Origin: Microbacterium azadirachtae
GTDB lineage: Bacteria; Actinomycetota; Actinomycetes; Actinomycetales; Microbacteriaceae
Length of the DNA: 64,000 nucleotides
Direction: 5' to 3'
Assembly (NCBI RefSeq): GCF_000956545.1
Contig: NZ_JYIT01000074.1
Span: 1 to 64,000, forward strand
Made by a program: the position numbers and the translations under genes. Below, piece after piece: positions 1-9,113 of this stretch. How positions within the stretch are numbered: position 1 is the first letter of the stretch; every line of letters starts with the position of its first letter. The notes under the pieces are model-generated. The model ran no database searches. It was not told where the DNA came from and saw nothing but the letters and a program-made list of their open reading frames with translations.

Positions 1-1
1 C

Positions 2-1231
2 GCCGAGGCCGTGCGCCGGGAACCCGCGATCGAGAGCATCGGCATCGACACGTGGGCCGTCGACTACGGCCTCCTCCGCGACGATGCGCTCCTCGCCGAG
101 CCGTTCCACTACCGGGACGCGCGCACGGCCCGCGGCGTGGAGGCCGTGCATGCGCGGATCCCGTTCGGCGACCTGTACGCCCGCAACGGCCTGCAGTTCC
201 TGGCTTTCACCTCGCTGTATCAGCTCGCCGCCGACGAGCGGGCCGCCGACGCCGACACCCTGCTGCTCGTGCCCGACCTGCTCGCGCATCGCCTCACCGG
301 GGCGCGCGTCGCCGAGCGCACCAACGCCTCGACGACCGGGCTCCTCGGCGTGCGCGACCGGGAGTGGGATCAGGAGCTCGCCGAGCGGATCGGGATACGT
401 CCCGCCCTGATGCCTCCGCTCATCGACCCCGGCGCGCGGATCGGACGGCTGCTCCCCGACGTCGCCGCACGGATCGGCGCGGATCTGACCGTCGTCGCCG
501 TCGGCTCGCACGACACGGCCTCCGCAGTCGCCGCCGCCCCTCTCGCTTCCCGGTCCACGGCGTACATCTCCTGCGGCACCTGGGGTCTGGTCGGTCTCGA
601 GCTCACCGAGCCGGTGCTCACGGAGGCCGCCCGCACAGCCGGGTTCACCCACGAGCTCGGCGTCGACGGGCGGATCCGATTCCTGCACAACGTGACGGGG
701 CTGTGGCTGCTCAGCGAGACCGTGCGCGCCTGGGAGGGCGAGGACGGCACGCCGATCGACCTCTCGGAACTGCTCGACGCCGCCGCCACCGTCCCCCCGG
801 ACGTGCCGCTGTTCGACGCCAACGACCCGTCGCTGAGCAGCCCCGGCGACATGCCCGCGCGCATCGCGGCGGCCCTCCGGGCGACCGGGACCGAGCCGCC
901 GTCCGCACGGGCGCCGTTCGTGCGCATGATCGTGGAGTCGATCGCGCAGGCGTTCGCGGATGCCGTGTCGACGGCGTCCGCACTCACCGGCATCGCGGTC
1001 GAGACGATCGACCTCATCGGCGGCGGATCCCTCAACCGGCTGCTCTGCCAGGCGACGGCCGACCGCACGGGCCTTCCGGTGCTGGCCGGCCCCGTCGAGG
1101 CCACCGCACTCGGGAACCTGCTCGTGCAGGCGCGAGCCGCGGGGGTGTTCGGCGACGATGCGACCCTCGAAGAGCTGCGGAGGCTCGTGCGCCGCACGCA
1201 CCCGCCGACGCGCTGGGCGCCGCGCGGCTGA
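2..1231 (+). CDS. rhaB: Rhamnulokinase, 5'-partial (FGGY kinase)
   Basis: This is an FGGY-family sugar kinase. Rhamnulokinase phosphorylates L-rhamnulose with ATP to L-rhamnulose 1-phosphate in the cytoplasm. The frame is open at the left edge, so the start lies outside the window. About 409 codons are visible against roughly 480 for the family, so some 75 N-terminal residues (first phosphate-binding loop) are missing here. Visible signatures are DTWAVDYG near the start (the rhamnulokinase substrate-side motif), SHDTASAV, the SCGTWGLVGLE phosphate-binding stretch, and IGGGSLNRLLCQ, the ADP-binding motif near the C terminus. It points toward the convergent rhamnosidase operon, consistent with use of released rhamnose. 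Among FGGY kinases the DTWAVDYG motif favours RhaB over xylulokinase or fuculokinase. Confidence 0.9.
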   Translation, partial: AEAVRREPAIESIGIDTWAVDYGLLRDDALLAEPFHYRDARTARGVEAVHARIPFGDLYARNGLQFLAFTSLYQLAADERAADADTLLLVPDLLAHRLTGARVAERTNASTTGLLGVRDREWDQELAERIGIRPALMPPLIDPGARIGRLLPDVAARIGADLTVVAVGSHDTASAVAAAPLASRSTAYISCGTWGLVGLELTEPVLTEAARTAGFTHELGVDGRIRFLHNVTGLWLLSETVRAWEGEDGTPIDLSELLDAAATVPPDVPLFDANDPSLSSPGDMPARIAAALRATGTEPPSARAPFVRMIVESIAQAFADAVSTASALTGIAVETIDLIGGGSLNRLLCQATADRTGLPVLAGPVEATALGNLLVQARAAGVFGDDATLEELRRLVRRTHPPTRWAPRG

Positions 1232-1620
1232 CCGGGCGGCGGGCTCCGCGGCGCGCACGAGGTCACGCTCCGGCCGTCACCCGCACCACGGGATCAGGTC
1301 GCGATGCGCGCGATCCGTGCTTCGAGGCCGTGCCAGTCGGGCGCCGGTGCGTGCGCGGCGGGCGGCGCGGGCAGAAGCCGCACAGGAGTGTTCCGGTACG
1401 TCCCCGCGACGATCGGCGCGGGCGGGAGCAACGGGCGACCCGGAGCCTCGATGTTCGCCGGGGTCTCCGCCAGCGCGTCCGTGCGAGCCTCGCCGGAGCG
1501 GGCTCGGGTTCTTCCCGCAGCACCGGGATCCGGACTATGAGCCCTCCTCCGAGACCGGGGTCCTCGCCAGGCCGGCATCTACTACGCCCAGTCCGTGCGA
1601 CACGCCTTAAGCAGGCGACT
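1232..1620. other. Gene-free stretch with a possible degraded 3' coding end
   Basis: No intact gene is visible between rhaB and the convergent glycosidase pseudogene. On the minus strand, a frame ending in a stop at 1294-1296 reads with the local GC-rich third-position pattern from about 1500 downward, including APIVAGTYRNTPVRLLP. I read this as the leftover C terminus of an unidentified protein. It has no convincing start and I could not assign a family. Confidence 0.3.
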
Positions 1621-2658
1621 TCAGTCTTGAGTCGCCCCTTCGGGTACTCGGAGTGGCAGGTCGAGCCATGCCACTCCCACATCCCGTCGGCCATGGCTGA
1701 TTGAGACTTTGCTCGATCCGTCGTAGTACACCGCGAGTCGCTCTCCGATACGGAGCACACTAGGAAGGCCAACAACCAAAGGAGACCACTCTGCGACTGT
1801 CGTATCGACCACGATCGCTTTGTTCGCGGGGGTGAAGGAAGAAAGGTCCGGCGCCCAGTAGACCCAGATGGCATCGGTGTACTCGCGCGAGTAGCCATGT
1901 GGTGCTGACATTTCGGGCGCTAGTTCGGCGATGTGATTGGTGAAGAGAAACCAGGTGCCCGTGGATTCCTCAAAGTATAGGGATGAGTTTTCGATCTGCT
2001 CCGTGAGCGGTAGCAAGGGATGTGGGTCGACGGTCCATGCATCGGAAAGGTCGTCTGTGCGAGCGGTCCCGAGTGTTCGCCACACGCGGCCGTCTACGGC
2101 GGTCGTGGCAGCGCTGAAGAGCATCACGTACCCCTCTTCAGTTTGAACCACCGCGCCCGGGCTGGCTGTGTCGTCGTACCATGTGCCGTCCGCCGCTAGG
2201 AAGGGCGTTATGTCGGGCCGCTTCCGCCAGGGGCCTCAAGCGGAAGCTCCCTCGGCTTTCATCGTCATGTACGGGAACGCAGGTGTACGGAAGCCATCGT
2301 CTAGTACGTTCGGTGTCCCCAAATAGAACATGTGCCAGTTCCGGCCGTCGAAGTAGGTGGTTCCGTAGCTTGCCGAGCCGCTGTCCTGGGCCCCGAGGTG
2401 GCCCAGATCCAGAACCGGGCCGTGCTTCGTCCAATGGACCCCGTCCGGGCTTGTTGCCAGGGCGGCGAGCCAGCCGTGGTCGCCCGCCGCGTCGTAGTGC
2501 ATGAGGTATTGGTCTCCATCGGTGAAGACCCACACGTCTCGCGCTCCGAATCGGTCGCCATGCTTGCCGTCACCATGACGGAGAACCACCCCACCGTCGC
2601 GTGCTTGCATTCGTGCTGTCGGCGCGGGGGCGCGGCAGGTTTCGCTTGTCATCGACAT
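1621..2658 (-). pseudogene. Five-bladed beta-propeller glycoside hydrolase, interrupted by one in-frame TGA
   Basis: Two reading frames, 2658-2239 and 2235-1621, are the same frame separated only by a TGA at 2238-2236. Both halves read as one protein of about 345 residues: RFGARDVWVF, LATSPDGVHWTKHGPVLDLG, then GPWRKRPDITPFL, TDDLSDAWTVD and WSPLVVGLPSVLRIGERLA. The repeated short sugar-hydrolase blades (SPDGVHW, AWTVD) resemble the GH43/GH32/GH130 propeller superfamily. The exact family is not clear. The start at 2658 is supported by AAGGAG six bases upstream; a longer frame to 2778 exists but reads poorly. A CGA-to-TGA change would explain the stop. It ends the operon behind the GH78 gene, so it probably acted on the same rhamnose-containing glycan. 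A sequencing error is the main alternative. Confidence 0.75.
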
Positions 2659-2799
2659 AGGGCGCTCCTTGAAGTGTTCTTGGGTTGGTGTTCGCGGTCG
2701 GGGCGGCGACAGGATTCGAGCGGACAATATGGTCGACGGGATCACAGTCGTCAGACAGAGACGACGGGGACGGTTCACGGTTCTCCATAGGTACGAGAG

Positions 2800-5067
2800 T
2801 CAGCCCGGTTCAGCGAGGGACGACAAGCTTTGAGTGAACCGGTGCGTTCCGCCAGTGACATGGTGGGTCGTGCCGTTTGGAAGGACGATCTTTGCCAGGC
2901 CCCCGTCGGGGATCGTCGTGACCAGCGCAAAGCTGCCATCGTCTAGCGTCCATGAGACATCGATGTCGCCGGCTCGCGAAGTGTAGTGAGCGCTCGCCCA
3001 GGTGATTCCTGGTCCCGGCCTCGGCTGGATGAGAATGCGGCCGTAGCCTGGTTCCAACGGGCGGATCCCGCCGACGACCTGAAAGATCCAGTCTGCGACT
3101 GCACCGAGCGCGTAGTGGTTGAAACTGGTCATCTCACCTGGGTTGATCGTTCCGTCGGGAAGCATGGAGTCCCAGCGTTCCCAGACCGTGGTTGCGCCCA
3201 TCGTGACCGGGTAGAGCCAGGACGGGCACTCGCGTTCAAGCAGCAGCCGATACGCCTCGTCAATATGCCCGGTCTCCGACAACGCCCATGTCACGAAAGG
3301 TGTGCCCGCGAACCCTGTTGTTACCCGGTACCGGCTCACTCGAACGAGTTCAGCTAGTCGTTCACCGGCTTGCGCGCGATCAGTCTCATCGAGCAGGCCG
3401 AAGTGAATCGCCAAGGCGTAGACGGTGGTGCAGTCGGATTGAATCCTCCCGTCCCTCAAATAGTGCTCTTGGAACGCGCGCCGCGTCGTCTGAGCGAGGT
3501 CCGTCCACTGAGAGGCGTCGTCCTCAAGTCCCAGGATTGTTGCCGCCTCTGCCGCGAAGGAGGCGGATCGATAGAGGCACGCCGTGGCCACGACATGGGG
3601 ATCGGCCTTCGCCGCGGCCGCGTTCTCTGGGGGCGCATCCGGGTCGAGCCAATCCCCGAACTGAAACCCACGCTCCCACAGCCCATCGGGAGACAACATC
3701 CGCCGAACAGACTCCAAATGCAACACCATCGCCGGATAGTGCGCAGCTAGACGCTCCCGGTCTCCATATGCGCGCCACAGTGCCTCCGGCACCCAGACGG
3801 CCGCGTCGCCCCAGATGGCGGTCGGTCCGATCTCCGGAAACGAGAAGTCTCCGTCATAGTGCGCGTACTTGAGGGCATCAGGAACGACGACTGGCACGAA
3901 CCTCCCTTCGGTGTGCTCAGCCTCCATCCGGAGGTCGCGCAGCCAGTCGTCGAGGAAATCAGCGACGTCATAGAAGAAGGCCGCGGAGGGCGCGAACGCT
4001 GCGATGTCGCCCGTCCACCCCAGCCGCTCGTCTCGTTGGGGGCAGTCGGTCGGCACGCTCAGGAAATTTCCCCGCTGCCCCCACACGACGTTCTCGACCA
4101 GGCGATTGATGAGCAGGTCCGAGCACTCAAAAGATCCCGTGCGGTGAAGCTCGGAATGCACCACCACTGCCTCGAGCTGGTCGGGGTCGAGCTCGCCCGG
4201 CCACCCCTGTATCTCGGCGTAACGGAAACCGTGGAAGGTGAACGTTGGCTCGAAGACATCGTCCTCACCCGACAGCACGAACACGTCGGTAGCCTGTGCA
4301 GCCCGCAGCGGTCGTGTTCCGAGCTCATCATTCTCGAGGACTTCAGCGTGGCGGATGATGACTCTCGTTCCCCGTGGACCGCGCACGCGCATGCGGACCC
4401 ACCCGACGAGGTTCTGGCCAAAGTCCACGAGTACGTCGTCAGAAGGCGTCCAATTGACTCTCACCGGACGGATGCTCTCGTGCCGAACAACAGAAGGGCT
4501 GATCTGGGCGAAGAGTCGGGCGCGATCGACGTCGAGTATCTCAACCGGTAACTCCGTGCCGGCGCCGCGGAGCCGTGCGTCAATCGTCTGACCGTGGTAT
4601 AGCGAGTTCCGCACTGTTTCAGATTCCCGCGCAGACCAGTCCTCCGAGGTTAGGACCGTCTGCAGGGATCCATCAGCGTATGTAATGCGGAGCGCCGCGC
4701 AGACCCCAATCCGGTCGCCGTAGTTGATGTTCGCCCCCTCGAACCCGAGGTTCCCCCGATACCAGCCGTTGCCGAGGTGCAGTTCGAACCGCATCGGACC
4801 AACGCCCTCCCGCACCAGGTCCGTGACATCCCAGGTCTGGTATGGGAGCCGCCACTCGTATGAGCTCCAGCCCGGATCCAGGACCGATGACGAGATCGGC
4901 TTCCCGTCGATCGTCGCCTCGTAGATTCCGAGAGCTGTGGCGATGAGCTCAGCGGCCTGGATCTCGTCCCGCGGGCGGTCCGGCATCACTTCACGAAAGA
5001 AGCGGATTGCGCAATCGCGCGGAGCGGGTGCGGTCAGGAAATCCGCGTCATCGAGAGGATTAGTCAT
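2800..5067 (-). CDS. Alpha-L-rhamnosidase, GH78
   Basis: Glycoside hydrolase that removes terminal alpha-L-rhamnose. There is no signal peptide, so it should act in the cytoplasm on imported oligosaccharides. The 755-residue protein begins directly in a beta-sandwich domain (LGIYEATIDG, LHLGNGWYRGNLG), with the second sandwich around residues 190-300. The (alpha/alpha)6 catalytic barrel carries the GH78 acidic signature TDCPQRDERLGWTGD near residue 340. The C-terminal sandwich follows the conserved TTVWERWDSM and MTSFNHYALGAVADWI segments. It is shorter than many GH78 enzymes (about 900-1000) because the extra N-terminal module is absent. AAGGAC lies about 10 bases before the ATG. It sits between the dehydrogenase and the broken propeller hydrolase in one minus-strand operon. 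Confidence 0.93.
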   Translation of the reverse strand: MTNPLDDADFLTAPAPRDCAIRFFREVMPDRPRDEIQAAELIATALGIYEATIDGKPISSSVLDPGWSSYEWRLPYQTWDVTDLVREGVGPMRFELHLGNGWYRGNLGFEGANINYGDRIGVCAALRITYADGSLQTVLTSEDWSARESETVRNSLYHGQTIDARLRGAGTELPVEILDVDRARLFAQISPSVVRHESIRPVRVNWTPSDDVLVDFGQNLVGWVRMRVRGPRGTRVIIRHAEVLENDELGTRPLRAAQATDVFVLSGEDDVFEPTFTFHGFRYAEIQGWPGELDPDQLEAVVVHSELHRTGSFECSDLLINRLVENVVWGQRGNFLSVPTDCPQRDERLGWTGDIAAFAPSAAFFYDVADFLDDWLRDLRMEAEHTEGRFVPVVVPDALKYAHYDGDFSFPEIGPTAIWGDAAVWVPEALWRAYGDRERLAAHYPAMVLHLESVRRMLSPDGLWERGFQFGDWLDPDAPPENAAAAKADPHVVATACLYRSASFAAEAATILGLEDDASQWTDLAQTTRRAFQEHYLRDGRIQSDCTTVYALAIHFGLLDETDRAQAGERLAELVRVSRYRVTTGFAGTPFVTWALSETGHIDEAYRLLLERECPSWLYPVTMGATTVWERWDSMLPDGTINPGEMTSFNHYALGAVADWIFQVVGGIRPLEPGYGRILIQPRPGPGITWASAHYTSRAGDIDVSWTLDDGSFALVTTIPDGGLAKIVLPNGTTHHVTGGTHRFTQSLSSLAEPG

Positions 5068-5107
5068 CTGTGCATGTCCTTAGAGGTGAGGTCGTCTGAT
5101 GGCTGGG

Positions 5108-6139
5108 TCAAGCACTTACCTCGTATTGCTGCCGCGTCAGTTCTCGCTCCAGCGGCTGGTCAGAACTGAGCCGCTCCAGTTCATCCAACGCCGCCGAGGC
5201 CATCCGCTGGGTCTCGGTTCCCAATGCCCCCGCGATGTGCGGGGTGATGAAGACGTTCGTCAGTCCGTAGAGGGGTGACGTGGGCGGCAGCGGTTCCGGC
5301 TCTGTGACGTCGAGAATGGCAGAGAGCCGCCCCGAAACGAGCTCGCCTTCCAGCGCCTCTTCATCGATCAGCGCTCCACGAGCCGTGTTGATGATGGTCA
5401 CCCCGTCTGAGAGCAAGGCGAGTTCCCGCGGCCCGATCATGTGTCGCGTTGACGGGAGCAGGGGGGCATGCAGAGTGAGGATGTCGGCGCGTGCGAGCAT
5501 CTCCTCCATCGAGACCAAATGCGCGCCCGCCTCCGCTACCTCCCGCCGGTCGGCGAACGGATCCATGACCAGACAGGTGGTCTCGTGCAGCGTCTGACTG
5601 ACGAGGTGGAGCACCCGGCGTCCGATTCGAGAGAAGCCGACGATACCGATGGTCCGTCGCGCATTCCCCATGCAACCCGGACCAACGGCGCTGCGCGGAT
5701 CCTTCGCGGCTTCGGCGCGGAGTTCCGCGGCAAGAAATGGGGCCTTCTTGCCCGCCATGATGATCGATGCGAGCGTGAACTCCGCGACCGGGTCGGCGTT
5801 AAGGTCCGCGCTGGTAGACACGGTGATTCCGCGCTCCCAGAAATCACTGGTCACTAAGCCCCGTACGCTACCGGCGCTGTGGAGAAGACCGCGGAGCCGC
5901 GGCATCTTGTCGAGCGCGTCGCTACTCAGGGGCATTGCACCCCATCCGGTGATCAGGAACTCAATATCCGCGAGCTGTCCCGCCAGCGCAGGATCGCTCA
6001 GCGAGTTCACCTGCACTGGCGCGGTGAGATTCGCCGCTTCACCGAGGCGTCGGCGGAGCTCTGGTGTGAACTGGGCTCGCCAGTGCTCCTCTCCCATGAT
6101 CACGGCGACGCGAGGGCGCTTCGTCGACTCATCCGGCAT
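5108..6139 (-). CDS. D-2-hydroxyacid dehydrogenase (NAD-dependent)
   Basis: Member of the phosphoglycerate dehydrogenase-like D-isomer 2-hydroxyacid dehydrogenase family, which interconverts 2-hydroxy and 2-keto acids with NAD(P). The 343-residue protein has the nucleotide-binding loop IVGFSRIG at about 166-173, catalytic Arg254 in NTARGALID, Glu282 in TEPEP and His301 in TPHIAG, so the catalytic triad is complete. The start is supported by AGAGAGG before the ATG. It is 40 bp upstream of the GH78 gene and downstream of the AraC regulator on the same strand. The physiological substrate is not shown by sequence. In this context it may oxidise or reduce an acid derived from rhamnose or a uronic acid, or be a general 2-keto acid reductase. 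Confidence 0.85.
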   Translation of the reverse strand: MPDESTKRPRVAVIMGEEHWRAQFTPELRRRLGEAANLTAPVQVNSLSDPALAGQLADIEFLITGWGAMPLSSDALDKMPRLRGLLHSAGSVRGLVTSDFWERGITVSTSADLNADPVAEFTLASIIMAGKKAPFLAAELRAEAAKDPRSAVGPGCMGNARRTIGIVGFSRIGRRVLHLVSQTLHETTCLVMDPFADRREVAEAGAHLVSMEEMLARADILTLHAPLLPSTRHMIGPRELALLSDGVTIINTARGALIDEEALEGELVSGRLSAILDVTEPEPLPPTSPLYGLTNVFITPHIAGALGTETQRMASAALDELERLSSDQPLERELTRQQYEVSA

Positions 6140-6190
6140 TTTCGACCTCTCTGTCTGACTTATGGACGCCGCGGGGGCGGCAGCGGACTC

Positions 6191-7069
6191 TTATCGATGG
6201 GCTGAGGCGCCTGACCGTGCGCGCCCTCGATAGGCTGAGGGGCTCAACCCGAACGACGCCTTGAACTGACGTGCGAAGTGCGCCGGATCGTCCCATCCGA
6301 CTTGAGTGCCGATCTCCGAAATCGGTAAGCGGGTCTGGACGAGGAGTCGGGCAGCCGCTTGCTGTCGCAGCTGACGCATATAGGCGATTGGCGGGGTTCC
6401 GAGTTCCTTCTGGAAAAGTCGGACGAGGTGCGTGCGTTCAACGTTCACAGTCGCCGCGAGCTCCGCGAGGGTCCATGGAAACTGCGGCGACGTCTCGAGC
6501 AACGTCGCGGCTTCCGCGACTGCAGGATGTAGATGTCCAGCGGAACGTCGTGAGCACGGACCGGTCGGCGCCCAGGTCTCGGCCAGGACATCGATCAGCA
6601 TGAGGAGATGGGCCAGCGCGGTTAGTCGTGCACCGCGGAATGTATCCCCGAGTGCATCGAGTTGGCTGACGGCTACCGCGAGTCGCTCTTCGTCGAGATC
6701 AACTCGCTGAGGGCTGGGGAATGGCCCGCGAGCTAGAGCGGTGATGAGCGGCGTATCGTCGACGATGAGGCTTAGCTCGCGTTCGAACACCTCTGGGCCG
6801 ATGAAACAGTCGTAAACGGCAACCGATTTGCACTCGGAGTACCTATGCCACTGATTCGGTGGAATCAACAAGGCACTCCCCGCCCGAACAACGGCCTCTC
6901 CCCCGGCCGTGTGGTGCCTTCCTTCACCCGCTGTCACGATTGCAATCTCGTAGAAGTCGTGGTCATGCGCGGCGACATCTCGAGGAAGGTCATGGTGATC
7001 GGCCCGCACTGCGATGGTCTCTTGCCCTAAGAGAAATGCACGACTGTACCTCTGTTGCGCAGCTTGCAT
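6191..7069 (-). CDS. AraC-family transcriptional regulator with cupin sensor
   Basis: Probable sugar-responsive regulator of the surrounding glycan operon. The N-terminal half is an AraC-binding cupin (HDHDFYEIAIVTAGEGRH, then a buried GSALLIPPNQWHRY segment), expected to bind a sugar. The C-terminal ~95 residues hold two helix-turn-helix motifs (FPWTLAELAATVNVERTHLV and PISEIGTQVGWDDPAHFARQ) with the usual FKASFGLSPSAYR end. The ATG at 7069 is chosen over a TTG one codon upstream. Length (292 aa) is typical of RhaS/RhaR-like regulators. It lies between the DUF2264 gene and the dehydrogenase on the same strand, so it may be cotranscribed or use the 160-bp gap upstream as its own promoter. The ligand is inferred from context only. 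Confidence 0.88.
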   Translation of the reverse strand: MQAAQQRYSRAFLLGQETIAVRADHHDLPRDVAAHDHDFYEIAIVTAGEGRHHTAGGEAVVRAGSALLIPPNQWHRYSECKSVAVYDCFIGPEVFERELSLIVDDTPLITALARGPFPSPQRVDLDEERLAVAVSQLDALGDTFRGARLTALAHLLMLIDVLAETWAPTGPCSRRSAGHLHPAVAEAATLLETSPQFPWTLAELAATVNVERTHLVRLFQKELGTPPIAYMRQLRQQAAARLLVQTRLPISEIGTQVGWDDPAHFARQFKASFGLSPSAYRGRARSGASAHR

Positions 7070-7229
7070 CAATTCTCATCTCACATCTGTCGAGCGAGAA
7101 TGATCAGAGTGCGCGATCGGATTGTTGTTGTCTCCACGACGCGTCCACAAGACCAGCCCATTGAATGAGGCAACCAGGCTCCAACGCTTCCCGCGCCCGA
7201 TGGAAGATCCGGACTCTCCCGGCGACACA

Positions 7230-9113
7230 TCATGCGACGACATCGACAACGCCGTCCGCCCACACGATCTCCACGCGCCCCTTGTCTTCTACGACGTGCG
7301 GCATCACGGAAGGCTCCTCACCGAGCGCCACCGCCGCGACATACCATCTCCCCTCCTCAGGGTGCTCGTACCGGGTCCAGGGCACTCGGACGCCAGAACC
7401 GAACGCCGAGTCCTCGTCGTGGTCAGACACGCCATCGGTGGCACCCGAGGAAAGCCCAACTACTTCGCTGACAAGGTTCGCTCGCGCAGTTGGCGTGGAG
7501 GAATGCGGGAGCGGGTATCCGGATAGAACGACCGCCGCGCCTTCCAGCGGTGTCTCCAGCCTCGCTGCTCGCACCTCAACGGCCCCGTGCACGACCGACA
7601 CCGTCCGAATCATTGACCCCTCGTCAAAAGAGCCATCCGGCGCCTCGAACCGCACATGATTGACGCTCTCTGCTCGATTCCCCTCAACGGAAATCCGATC
7701 GATGAGAGAGCGATGCGACCAGCGGCCGTCAGCGTCGACGAGCGCAACTTGATTGTCGACCGCTGAGTCCCCTGATCCGATCGCGGACCGTAGCGGCGCT
7801 GTGACCGTGGAGTATGCGTAACGCGAATACTGAGCGCGCTCAGGCCCTGCAAGGGCAGTCGAGTGATCAACGCCGTGATTGACCACACGGACGATACCGT
7901 CATCAGCCGTTCCTGAGACGAGCCAGCCGATCGTCGGGTGAGCGGTGAGTTGATCCGCTACCTCGATTGGTGCCGGCACGTCCGGCTCCGTCCACAAGGG
8001 ATGATCTTCCGGGAGTACAAGGCCAGCAAGCCCCAGGCTTGACCAGTACGTCGATCCCATGCTGAGGTAGTCCTCCCGGATGGGCACGAACTCCCCATGC
8101 CAGCCCAGCCGAAGTAGGCCGTCGGCGCCATAAGCGCCTCGCTGCACGAAGTAGTCGATCGTGTTCATCGCGGCGTGACGCACCTGACCGAGTGGTCTTG
8201 GGGAGGCATCAAAGACGGCACCGGTCCACAAGGCCCCGACCGATGCGAACCGGTACGCGAGGGAACGCCCCTGGTAGAGCGGGGCACCGTCCGCCCCATG
8301 GAGATCAGTGGCGGCCGCAACATACGGGCGGAGCCGTTCGATGTACTCCGCCTGACGCTCAGCGATACCGGGTTGACCTTCGGACATGCGGCAGTACCAC
8401 AGCGCGTACTGCTGCATCACCCACCCGGAGTACCAGTCGATGTTACTGAATCGCCCCTCGCCCACTCCGTCGCTGTACCAGCCGTCGCCGGCGTAGCATG
8501 AGTCGAGATAGTCGAGGTGTTGGTCGATCTGACTTTGGTCGTAGGGGCCACCGACAGAGCGCAGGAACGCCTGCGTCACATTGTGGAACCACTGCCAGTT
8601 GCTTTCTGGGTACCATGCCCGCGACGATCCTGCCAGCCACTCCACGGTCTGCTCCTGCACCAGCGGCGACAACCGATCCCAGATCTGGGTACGAGACTCG
8701 TGCAGGGCGATGGCGATCGCCGCGGCTTCAACACAATTCTGATGTTCGCGGTCAAGCGGCAACCAGTGCTCACTTGCAGCCGGATTGACACCAGCGGCAA
8801 GACCCTCCGCGTACCATTCGGCGTGGTTCGAGCGATCGGAATCGCCTCCCGCCGCCAAGAAGCCAACGGCCAAGAACGAGCGCGCGAAGCCCTCAAGGCC
8901 ACTGGCCCTGAGGCCAGCCTTGCTCACAGGGCCAGGGAGATCGAACCTTGCATGTCCTGGTGTGGCCCACGGGCGCAACGCGAGCAGGGACTGGTCAGCC
9001 AACTGTGCGAGGTCCTGGCGAGTCCGCACGCGAAGTGGCGTCCTGCGCCCGCCTTCCTGTCTAGATGCGGCTCCGAGGAGCGGCGAAGATTGGGACGAAG
9101 TATCACTCATCAT
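7230..9113 (-). CDS. DUF2264 family protein
   Basis: A 627-residue protein matching the DUF2264 family by its opening (LLALRPWATPGHARFDLPG, then GLEGFARSFLAVGFLAAGG) and Trp-rich barrel-like segments such as SNWQWFHNVTQAFLRSVGG and SNIDWYSGWVMQQYALWY. Family members often sit in polysaccharide-utilisation loci. An (alpha/alpha)-toroid catalytic or lyase-like fold seems likely but is not established. No signal peptide is seen. The start codon overlaps the stop of the upstream GH99-like gene by 4 bp (ATGA), with GAGAGG before it, so the two are translationally coupled. That coupling suggests the two enzymes act on the same imported glycan. I would not assign a reaction. Confidence 0.85.
   Translation of the reverse strand: MMSDTSSQSSPLLGAASRQEGGRRTPLRVRTRQDLAQLADQSLLALRPWATPGHARFDLPGPVSKAGLRASGLEGFARSFLAVGFLAAGGDSDRSNHAEWYAEGLAAGVNPAASEHWLPLDREHQNCVEAAAIAIALHESRTQIWDRLSPLVQEQTVEWLAGSSRAWYPESNWQWFHNVTQAFLRSVGGPYDQSQIDQHLDYLDSCYAGDGWYSDGVGEGRFSNIDWYSGWVMQQYALWYCRMSEGQPGIAERQAEYIERLRPYVAAATDLHGADGAPLYQGRSLAYRFASVGALWTGAVFDASPRPLGQVRHAAMNTIDYFVQRGAYGADGLLRLGWHGEFVPIREDYLSMGSTYWSSLGLAGLVLPEDHPLWTEPDVPAPIEVADQLTAHPTIGWLVSGTADDGIVRVVNHGVDHSTALAGPERAQYSRYAYSTVTAPLRSAIGSGDSAVDNQVALVDADGRWSHRSLIDRISVEGNRAESVNHVRFEAPDGSFDEGSMIRTVSVVHGAVEVRAARLETPLEGAAVVLSGYPLPHSSTPTARANLVSEVVGLSSGATDGVSDHDEDSAFGSGVRVPWTRYEHPEEGRWYVAAVALGEEPSVMPHVVEDKGRVEIVWADGVVDVVA

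Noticed and set aside
52-1704. 550-residue plus-strand open frame across rhaB
   Set aside because: It is an Arg/Pro-rich out-of-frame reading of the rhamnulokinase gene, typical of high-GC shadow frames; the overlapping frame has clear FGGY motifs.
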